This document shows positions 7,501 through 12,318 of a stretch of DNA of 12,318 nucleotides, piece by piece. Position 1 is the first letter of the stretch. Each line of letters begins with the position of its first letter. The notes beneath the pieces were generated by a model. That model searched no databases, was not told the origin of the DNA, and worked only from the letters and a program-made list of their open reading frames with translations. This stretch comes from Clostridia bacterium (GTDB taxonomy: Bacteria > Bacillota_A > Clostridia > Christensenellales > UBA1242). The position numbers and the translations under genes are program-made. The stretch covers positions 1-12,318 of the forward strand of contig JAQVQJ010000023.1 in NCBI GenBank assembly GCA_028701635.1, given 5' to 3'.

Positions 7501-8130
7501 TTCTTTGTTTATATAATGCACGTCGTTAGTTGCAACTAACTTGATTCCATACTTTCTTGAGATTTCTTTTAGGTATCTATTTGCTTCAATCTGTTCAGGA
7601 AACCCATGATTTTGTATTTCAATATAAAAATCATCTCCAAATAAGTTTTTATACCATTGAGCAGTCTTTTCGGCTTCCTCATATTGATTTTTAAGGATTT
7701 GCTGGGGAATAATACCCGCAACACAAGAGCTTAAACAAATAAGTCCAGAACAATATTTTTCTAATGTTTTAAAGTCTATTCGAGCACGATTCCAATAATA
7801 TCCATCTTTAAAGGCAATGGAATTTAATTTTAATAAATTATTATAACCTTCATTGTTTTTTGCTAAAAGAACTTGATGATAAATTTGTTGTTTTCCTGAG
7901 CCATTATATAGGTCATCGCATATATAAAATTCTGTGCCAATAATTGGCTTTACACCTTTTTTTAAGCAGGCATTATAAAATTCAAGAGTGCCATACATAT
8001 TGCCGTGATCGGTAATAGCAACGGCAGGCCAACCCCTTTCAGCAGTAGTGCTTACAAGCTTTTGGATACGAGCCACGCCATCTAATAAACTAAATTCAGT
8101 ATGAACATGAAGGTGTACAAATTTTTCCAT
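4528..8130 (-). CDS. dnaE: DNA polymerase III subunit alpha, DnaE type
   Basis: DnaE is a C-family replicative DNA polymerase. The 1200 residues cover the full length. The N-terminal PHP domain has HLHVHTEFSLLDG (6-18), ITDHGN, GTEF and TNDVHY, which keeps metal-ligand positions that E. coli DnaE has lost. The polymerase core has GPGRGSGAGS, the catalytic aspartates in PDFDIDF (about 410) and KMDFLGLRTL (about 575). QFSLF near residue 943 fits a beta-clamp-binding motif. An OB fold (about 1020-1100) and a C-terminal domain follow. There is no internal 3'-5' exonuclease, so it is not PolC. A stretch of about 20 extra residues (about 477-500, containing PPVLGYYFGTTGKPEND) precedes the STHAAGV motif. 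The ATG at 8130 has no clear Shine-Dalgarno site. It is separated from whiA by 104 bases and sits 9 bases before pfkA. Confidence 0.97.
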   Translation of the reverse strand: MEKFVHLHVHTEFSLLDGVARIQKLVSTTAERGWPAVAITDHGNMYGTLEFYNACLKKGVKPIIGTEFYICDDLYNGSGKQQIYHQVLLAKNNEGYNNLLKLNSIAFKDGYYWNRARIDFKTLEKYCSGLICLSSCVAGIIPQQILKNQYEEAEKTAQWYKNLFGDDFYIEIQNHGFPEQIEANRYLKEISRKYGIKLVATNDVHYINKEDSEMQDVLMCVQMGKKVDDPDRFKFSTEQLYYKTYEEMQEAMKGYEEALETPLEIIEKCNVVIRSKAHGDILNIDKKYVLKENENFIPSYIPDNGMAPYEFLRYLTFKGLKERYKEITTEIEARANSELDLIKSQGFVDYFLIVWDYINFAYENDIPVGPGRGSGAGSIVAYASGITRVDPLKYDLIFERFIHKERVSMPDFDIDFDYDRRREVIEYVKQKYGEENVALIITFGTMAAKNAIRDVSRTLNMPYSEADKMTKLIPLKLPKGIKKPPVLGYYFGTTGKPENDKYIIPELRQFYDEDPNIRKIADLAIKLEGSPRNTSTHAAGVLIAPDRVDNFVPLARNGEDIVTQYDMIELEHLGLLKMDFLGLRTLTDIYKAIKYVKENKGVDIDFYNMEYDDSKVYEVISSGNTEAIFQLESEGMKKFMKDLKPDCLEDIIAGVALYRPGPMDSIPRYVKNKQNPKQVTYAHPCLEPILNVTYGCIVYQEQVMKVFQVMGGYNMGQADNVRRIMGKKKVEKMPAEKKKFIEGWQDPKGISSIPGALKLGVSKEVAEQVFSEMEHFAEYAFNKSHAAAYAYLSYQTAYLKCYHEIELLCAVLNNRITNADEIKKYVTYTKAEGFKVYPPDVNKSQTYFSVEKGNLRFGLAAIKNVGLSLIESIIEERTQTGPFKDFMDFIKRVDSQAHNKRCLESLILSGAFDAFGVNRSQLMSVYENAVTRVQQQRKNQASGQFSLFDTTNKSTSSGLEDKLEYPNIKEYNKDSKLKFEKEVVGVYISGHPLDDYLDKFKSYNLTSNMIKPKEQDIEEIEDSNGEISFAVELENDMRVTCGGIITEIRKTITKNGNREMAFAKIEDMYGTIDLTIFPNNFKRLKNVLNEDTMATIVGKLNIRDGEKPTVIVDEIVLWNSNKSSQTETKSEKLYLKFDLNDIKLYNSIINILSSYPGNSEIIVKCSATENVFKMNRKVNPTHHLLVELLGVLPENDVIVK

Positions 8131-8234
8131 ATTTTTAGTTTACATTGTTTAGACATTTTTCGCAAGTGACTTTGTAGTATAAATATTTTTTGTTGAATTA
8201 GAACAAATTATGTAATTAAAAAATTGATTTTAAA
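8131..8234 (-). other. Intergenic gap between whiA and dnaE
   Basis: This is the widest break in the minus-strand run. It is AT-rich, with no convincing hairpin terminator after whiA and no Shine-Dalgarno site before dnaE. It holds a possible dnaE promoter, annotated separately. No small gene is seen. Confidence 0.5.
8176..8206 (-). promoter_or_regulatory. Possible promoter for dnaE-pfkA
   Basis: On the minus strand TATACT (8176-8181, five of six to the -10 consensus) is preceded by TTGTTC (8201-8206) at a spacing of 19 bases, which is longer than ideal. Transcription would start near 8169, leaving a leader of about 40 bases. Weak by-eye assignment. Confidence 0.3.
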
Positions 8235-9254
8235 TTATTCTTCAAGCTTGTCAGCAATTGATATTATCTTTCGTAGCCTGTGATTTAATCCGCTTTTTGT
8301 TAGTGGAATATTACTTAATTTTAAAAGGATATCTAATGGTTCTTCTGGATTTGCCATTCTCATTAAGGCCACTTCTTCAAGGTCCAAAGGAAGAGAGTTA
8401 AGTCCAATCTTTTTATCAATTTTATCTATTGCATCTAACTGTTTCATACTTGCTTCCACTGTTTTTGAAATATTTCCACTAACACAATTTGTTTGACGAT
8501 TTATTTTGTTTCTAAATTCTCTTTTTACGATTTCATTTTGAAGAATTAATACAGAATTGTTTGCTCCAACCAATGCTAAAAGGTCGCTAACATTTTCCGC
8601 ATCTTTAATATATAAAACAAAGTTATTTTTTCTTTCTATAAGTTTAGCAAAGATATCAAATTGAGAAATAATGTGAGAAATTTCTCGTAGGAGAGATAAA
8701 TTTTTTGAATCGAACTCTAAATGATACCCGTTTGAAACTTTTTCATTTGGCTTGTTGCTTATTTTTATACTCGAAGTGGCAGAACCTAAATACACACCCT
8801 TTACAAAAGCTCTTAATCCGTCTAAATTTTTGGATATTAATGTAATATTAACTAACAAATTTTCTTTTAAATCAAATAAAGAAAATATTTGAGTTATAAG
8901 AGAATTTTTTATAGTTATTTTATAAAAATTCTTTTTATTTATTTTGAAACTGTTCTTTGTTTCAATAAAATCTTTTAAACTGTTATTTAAATTGATTTCA
9001 TCAAATAACTTTGTGTTTTTTATATCAAATCCTTGATTTTTTTGTATTTTTTGGTAGTTTTTTAATATATTCCTAATATTTTTTATAATAAAAGAGTCAA
9101 GTTGTTCTATATCAGTTGTTATTTCGGCATTATTTTTTTCATCATAAGAAGATGATGAGATAAAAAGACCAAATAACAGTGGAATACCACAATTAATTGG
9201 ATCAATTTGTTGTTCAAGTATTTCTAATTTAGAAGTTTTTGAAAAGGAATCCAT
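8235..9254 (-). CDS. whiA: DNA-binding protein WhiA
   Basis: WhiA is a conserved Gram-positive DNA-binding protein. It is a sporulation regulator in Streptomyces and is linked to cell division and chromosome segregation in Bacillus. This 339-residue protein has the standard plan: an N-terminal region, then the degenerate LAGLIDADG endonuclease-like fold with LRAFVKGVYLGSATS, GYHLEFDS and SDLLALVGANNSVLILQN, then NRQTNCVSGNISKTV. The C-terminal helix-turn-helix domain is marked by SKSGLNHRLRKI-like LTKSGLNHRLRKI (about 315-330). Endonuclease catalysis is not expected in this family. Its ATG follows AAGGA (9264-9268), which overlaps the stop codon of the PHP gene 12 bases upstream, so the two are likely cotranscribed. 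In clostridia rapZ and yvcK normally lie directly upstream; here they do not. Confidence 0.95.
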   Translation of the reverse strand: MDSFSKTSKLEILEQQIDPINCGIPLLFGLFISSSSYDEKNNAEITTDIEQLDSFIIKNIRNILKNYQKIQKNQGFDIKNTKLFDEINLNNSLKDFIETKNSFKINKKNFYKITIKNSLITQIFSLFDLKENLLVNITLISKNLDGLRAFVKGVYLGSATSSIKISNKPNEKVSNGYHLEFDSKNLSLLREISHIISQFDIFAKLIERKNNFVLYIKDAENVSDLLALVGANNSVLILQNEIVKREFRNKINRQTNCVSGNISKTVEASMKQLDAIDKIDKKIGLNSLPLDLEEVALMRMANPEEPLDILLKLSNIPLTKSGLNHRLRKIISIADKLEE

Positions 9255-9266
9255 AAATTTTTATCC

Positions 9267-10010
9267 TTACTTTTTAAATTTTGGTAACTTATCCAAGTTC
9301 ACTATCAACTCTTTTGGAATATTTAGTCTAGTGACTAAATTAATTCCATTATTAACTTCACCAACCCTATCACTAGAATGAGCATCAGAGTTTATAATAA
9401 ATTTAACTTTATTTTTTGCCATTTCTAAAATTTCTTCGTCTGTAAAAGATATTCTTTTTCCATTTAGTTCAATTAAGATATTTTTATCTCTTGCTGCAAG
9501 GGCTACTTTTAATACATCAACTTTCATTCCATAATTTAAGTGAGATAAAACATTAATTTTATATTTTCTAATAGCGTTTAAATAAATCAGGGTGTTTTTT
9601 TCTATCTTTTTCTTTGACGGCTTAAAAATTCCAGAGAATATACTTCTAAAAAACATGCTAAATTGATTAGATATATTTTTATAGCGAACAAAACTGTGAT
9701 ATCCAACAATTACGACGTCAAAAAAATCAAAATCTCTTCTATATAAATCAACTGAGCCATCGTTTGAAATGAAGTTTGCTTCTATTCCTAACAATACTTT
9801 TACACCAGTTTGTTTTTCCGCTTCTATACATTCTGCTTTCATTGTTTTTAAATCACTTCGTTTAATTCCATATATAATGTGATTAAATCCATGGTCAGTT
9901 ATAGCAATCTCTTTTAGCCCTTTTTGTTTGGCAGCGATTGCGTTCTCTAATATTGTCCCAGTTCCATGACTATATGGGGTGTGAGTGTGATAATCTCCGT
10001 AAATGATCAT
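9267..10010 (-). CDS. Stand-alone PHP-domain metal-dependent phosphoesterase
   Basis: The 247-residue protein is a complete PHP domain. The expected trinuclear metal ligands are all visible: His8 and His10 in YHTHT, His15, Asp39-His40 in ITDHG, Glu77 in GIEANF, His105 in GYHSF, His157 in SHLNYG, and Asp209 and His211 in NSDAH. It is therefore probably an active phosphatase or phosphodiesterase (histidinol-phosphatase-like fold), but the substrate cannot be read from the sequence. No histidine-biosynthesis genes are nearby. A PHP gene in this place, between murB and whiA, is a standing feature of clostridial genomes, so its job is probably tied to that locus rather than to histidine. An AAGGG site precedes the start. 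It lies 24 bases after murB and 12 before whiA. Confidence 0.9.
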   Translation of the reverse strand: MIIYGDYHTHTPYSHGTGTILENAIAAKQKGLKEIAITDHGFNHIIYGIKRSDLKTMKAECIEAEKQTGVKVLLGIEANFISNDGSVDLYRRDFDFFDVVIVGYHSFVRYKNISNQFSMFFRSIFSGIFKPSKKKIEKNTLIYLNAIRKYKINVLSHLNYGMKVDVLKVALAARDKNILIELNGKRISFTDEEILEMAKNKVKFIINSDAHSSDRVGEVNNGINLVTRLNIPKELIVNLDKLPKFKK

Positions 10011-10034
10011 TTTTCCCTTTTATTATGTACATTT

Positions 10035-10943
10035 TTAAAATATTATAATCTCTTCTTGTAAAAGTTCACCTGTCGATTTTTTAACTTTTCTTTTTATCAA
10101 TTTTATAAGATTTAGTACATCTTTTGCTTTTGCATTTCCTGAATTGATTATAAATCCAGCATGTTTTTTACTTACTTCTGCTCTTCCTATTCTAACACCT
10201 TTCAGCCCTATATTGTCAATGATTTTAGCAGGAAATAAAATTTGGTTATCTTTTATTATTCTTTTAAAAATACTTCCTGCACATTTTTCACCATAAGGTT
10301 GGGTTTCTTTTCTTTTATTAATAAAAGAAAGTTGTTGTTTTTTTATTTCCTTATTATCACCTATTTTAAGAAGTAATTTGACCGCGAGAATTATAGAGTT
10401 ATTTTCTTTAAAAGATGAATTTCTATACGAGAAAGTAAAATCTTTATTCCAAGAAGCCTTACCATTTTTTATAATTTTTACTTCTTTAACAAAATCTCCA
10501 AATTGATATTCAAATGCTCCTGCATTCATTATTGTTGCACCACCCACACTTCCGGGAATACCATAGCTCCATTCCAATCCAGTGATGCCATTCTTTTGTA
10601 AAAAGGTATTAAGAGTAAATAAGTTTACAGCAGCACCAACTTCAATGACAACTTCTTTTTCAGTTGTTTTTATTATTTTAGTTTTTTGAAAATTTTTGCC
10701 AAGTTTTATTATTGTTCCATTAAAATTTTTGTCTTTAAATAAAGTGTTAGTACCAGCACCAAGAAGAAAATTTTGTTTGCTTTTAGTTAAAACTTCTTTT
10801 AAAGTTTTTAAATTATTTACAATAATAAAAAATTTAGCTTTTCCACCAATACCAAAAGAACAATGGTTTTTAAGTGGTTCATTAAAATAAACACTTGCAT
10901 CTTTTGTAGAAAGATTTTCTAAATATTTATTAAAAGTTTTCAT
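10035..10943 (-). CDS. murB: UDP-N-acetylenolpyruvoylglucosamine reductase (MurB, type II)
   Basis: MurB is the FAD- and NADPH-dependent cytosolic enzyme that makes UDP-MurNAc, the second committed step of peptidoglycan precursor synthesis. The 302-residue length and motifs fit the short type-II class. The FAD-binding part shows CSFGIGGKA (28-36), LLGAGTNTLF and EWSYGIPGSVGGATIMNAGA. The substrate domain has SYRNSSF with the conserved Arg, then AGSIFKR with the catalytic Ser and KKHAGFIIN. The last catalytic acid is likely in LLQEEIIIF at the C terminus. The usual P-x-AGS context is GEKCAGS here. The start codon has no clear Shine-Dalgarno sequence in the 31-base gap after rsmI, but the N terminus aligns well with the family and no in-frame alternative exists upstream. 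Confidence 0.95.
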   Translation of the reverse strand: MKTFNKYLENLSTKDASVYFNEPLKNHCSFGIGGKAKFFIIVNNLKTLKEVLTKSKQNFLLGAGTNTLFKDKNFNGTIIKLGKNFQKTKIIKTTEKEVVIEVGAAVNLFTLNTFLQKNGITGLEWSYGIPGSVGGATIMNAGAFEYQFGDFVKEVKIIKNGKASWNKDFTFSYRNSSFKENNSIILAVKLLLKIGDNKEIKKQQLSFINKRKETQPYGEKCAGSIFKRIIKDNQILFPAKIIDNIGLKGVRIGRAEVSKKHAGFIINSGNAKAKDVLNLIKLIKRKVKKSTGELLQEEIIIF

Positions 10944-10974
10944 ATCATTATTTATGAAAAATATTGATTTAAGT

Positions 10975-11823
10975 TTATAAATTCAATACCTCCCTATAAA
11001 TTGTATCTTTTTTAACCTTTCTTTCATGTGCAACTTTTTTTATTGCATCATTTTTACTCAATCCAAGGTTTATATAAAACTTCACATGGTCAGGAATGTC
11101 TTTTTTTAATAATTCTTCGCTGTTATCTTTTGCTCCGTCTACAACTAAAACAAACTCGCCTCTGCTATCTATTATTATATTATCTTCTGGGGGATTGAGA
11201 ATGTCTGGTGTTTTTATAAAAATCTCATCATTTAAATTAAAAGAATAAACTTTTTCGTACATTTTAGTGATTTCATTAACTAAAGCACATTTTCTATTTC
11301 CAAAAGTCGTTTTTATATCTATTAAGTCTTTTTTTAAACTGTGGGGCGAAATGTAAAAAATTAGAGTTGACTTTATTAAAGATAACTCGTTTAATAAAGA
11401 GGTTCTTTCACTTTTCTTTTCTGGTAAAAACCCAGAAAATAAAAACGATGCTGCATCTAATCCGCTTAGAACAAGTGCAGAAATAGCCGCATTTGCACCG
11501 GGAATAATTGTAAATTGAATTGCTCTTTCTCGTAAAATTTTTGTTAAAATATTTCCGGGATCGGAAATTATAGGAGTTCCTGCATCTGTTATGATTGCAA
11601 TGTTTTTTCCTTCATTATTTAATTCAATTATCTTTTCGCAAGATGATGCTTCATTAAATTTATGGAAGGATATTAATTTTTTTGAGATATTGTAATGGTT
11701 TAAAAGTTTTTGGCTTGTTCTAGTATCCTCGCAAGCAATGATATCCACATTTTTTAATGTGTTTACAGCGCGAAAGGTTATGTCTTCTAAATTACCTATT
11801 GGTGTTGAAACAAAGTAAATCAT
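10975..11823 (-). CDS. rsmI: 16S rRNA (cytidine(1402)-2'-O)-methyltransferase RsmI
   Basis: RsmI uses S-adenosylmethionine to 2'-O-methylate C1402 in the decoding centre of 16S rRNA. The 282-residue protein has the tetrapyrrole-methylase fold with family motifs STPIGNLEDITFRA (6-19), ACEDTRTS, ITDAGTPIISDPG and PGANAAISALVLSGL. A C-terminal helical segment (GLSKNDAIKKVAHER onward) matches the small C-terminal domain of RsmI. The start is fixed by AAAGGAG at 11828-11834. It lies 57 bases downstream of the tRNA methyltransferase gene; this pairing is the same as yabB-yabC in Bacillus, without the intervening GIY-YIG gene found there. Confidence 0.96.
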   Translation of the reverse strand: MIYFVSTPIGNLEDITFRAVNTLKNVDIIACEDTRTSQKLLNHYNISKKLISFHKFNEASSCEKIIELNNEGKNIAIITDAGTPIISDPGNILTKILRERAIQFTIIPGANAAISALVLSGLDAASFLFSGFLPEKKSERTSLLNELSLIKSTLIFYISPHSLKKDLIDIKTTFGNRKCALVNEITKMYEKVYSFNLNDEIFIKTPDILNPPEDNIIIDSRGEFVLVVDGAKDNSEELLKKDIPDHVKFYINLGLSKNDAIKKVAHERKVKKDTIYREVLNL

Positions 11824-11827
11824 ATTT

Positions 11828-11834
11828 CTCCTTT
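11828..11834 (-). promoter_or_regulatory. Ribosome-binding site of rsmI
   Basis: Minus-strand AAAGGAG lies four bases before the ATG at 11823. It is the best Shine-Dalgarno match in the minus-strand housekeeping run, in contrast with murB and dnaE. Confidence 0.75.
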
Positions 11835-11880
11835 ATATAACGAGTTGCAAAAATTGCTAAAATTTAATTTGAGGGAAAGA

Positions 11881-12318
11881 CTATTTTTTCTCTTTATATA
11901 GTTTTTGTATTGTGTAAATATAGTCGCCGTTCTTGTCATTCGTTATAAGTGTTGGAAGAACATTAACGCCTTCTTTTCCGCCTTTTACTGCTTCAATCAA
12001 TATTAATATAGGATTTTTATTTTCAGCCGAAGAAGTAAAAAACATTTTTTTTGGTTCTAAATGATTTTCTTTTAGTTTGTATATTAATTCCGCAGATCTT
12101 TTTGCATCATATACAATATAAAATTTCCCACCGAATTTTAACAATTTATTTGAATGTTTTAACAATTCATCCAATGTTAAGCAAACTTCGTGTTTTGATA
12201 TTGCTTCAACTTCATTTTCGCTAATAAGACTTTTATCAACAACCCTTTTATATGGTGGGTTTGACATAACAACATCAAACTCGCCACTCTTTACAAATTT
12301 TAAACATTCTTGTATAGG
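11881..12318 (-). CDS. trmN6: tRNA1(Val) (adenine(37)-N6)-methyltransferase family protein, 5' end outside window
   Basis: The frame continues to the right edge of the window, so the N-terminal SAM-binding glycine motif is missing from view. The visible part has 145 residues. It begins just before FDVVMSNPPYKR, the N6-adenine methyltransferase catalytic motif (NPPY). The typical C-terminal pattern of the TrmN6/YabB family follows, ILILIEAVKGGKEGVNVLP. An internal ATG at 12267 just before the NPPY motif is not a credible start because it would remove the SAM-binding half. Family members methylate A37 of tRNA(Val), although substrate choice in Gram-positive homologues is less settled. It lies upstream of rsmI, the same pairing as Bacillus yabB-yabC. 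It ends with TAG. Confidence 0.9.
   Translation of the reverse strand, partial: PIQECLKFVKSGEFDVVMSNPPYKRVVDKSLISENEVEAISKHEVCLTLDELLKHSNKLLKFGGKFYIVYDAKRSAELIYKLKENHLEPKKMFFTSSAENKNPILILIEAVKGGKEGVNVLPTLITNDKNGDYIYTIQKLYKEKK

Noticed and set aside
4528..8130. PolC-type polymerase
   Set aside because: No internal DEDD exonuclease is present, and the PHP domain is at the extreme N terminus as in DnaE.
10696..10890. Plus-strand open frame inside murB
   Set aside because: It is opposite the conserved FAD-binding part of murB and has no initiation signal.
11840..11865. Small inverted repeat GCAA/TTGC between the tRNA methyltransferase gene and rsmI
   Set aside because: The stem is only four bases with no adequate U-run, so it is not a supported terminator.
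12267..12267. Internal ATG as the start of the tRNA methyltransferase
   Set aside because: The frame continues upstream to the window edge with typical family sequence (FDVV before the NPPY motif), so the gene is truncated by the window, not short.
1..12318. CRISPR arrays, tRNA or rRNA genes, transposons, defence systems
   Set aside because: No regularly spaced repeats, cloverleaf genes, transposase motifs or nuclease/toxin pairs were found on either strand.

Overview
The window looks like a chromosomal segment of a low-GC, Gram-positive-type bacterium (Bacillota, probably Clostridia or a related uncultured gut lineage). The grounds are strongly AT-biased codons and spacers, purine-rich Shine-Dalgarno sites, a WhiA protein, a type-II (short) MurB, and the clostridial-style order rsmI / murB / PHP / whiA / dnaE / pfkA. 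The lineage is inferred from gene content and order; no database search was possible. All complete genes end in TAA or TAG, and TGG is read as Trp, so genetic code 11 fits.

Layout. (1) Positions 1-1526, plus strand: the 3' part of ftsH, from the Walker B motif to the end, with an unusual C-terminal extension made of a SHOCT-like helical hairpin followed by a lysine-rich tail. A hairpin at 1527-1560 ends it and can also act on the opposite strand. (2) Positions 1699-3126, minus strand: a lone 475-residue protein with no recognised family. It has a clear N-terminal coiled coil and a long Asn/Tyr/Ser/Thr-rich, probably beta-structured body that recalls phage fibre proteins. (3) Positions 3235-3513, plus strand: a small two-helix DUF378 membrane protein, divergent from the previous gene. 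The 108-base gap between them holds two promoters that overlap head-on. (4) Positions 3522-3557: an AT-rich bidirectional terminator between the convergent DUF378 gene and pfkA. (5) Positions 3586-12318, minus strand: a tightly packed housekeeping run transcribed right to left: tRNA1(Val) methyltransferase (5' end outside the window), rsmI, murB, a stand-alone PHP phosphoesterase, whiA, then after a 104-base gap dnaE and pfkA.

How the genes relate. The minus-strand run mixes translation (two RNA methyltransferases), cell-wall precursor synthesis (MurB), growth and division control (WhiA), replication (DnaE) and glycolysis (PfkA). The rapZ and yvcK genes that normally sit between the PHP gene and whiA in clostridia are absent here, and pyk does not follow pfkA. 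The dnaE stop codon overlaps the pfkA ribosome-binding site, so the two may be translationally coupled.

Most of the window is ordinary core genome. The points that merit a second look are the orphan coiled-coil/beta protein at 1699-3126, a PfkA whose active site is kept but whose classical effector site is lost, and the FtsH tail. I see no CRISPR array, tRNA, rRNA, transposase or integrase. No gene-free stretch exceeds about 175 bases.
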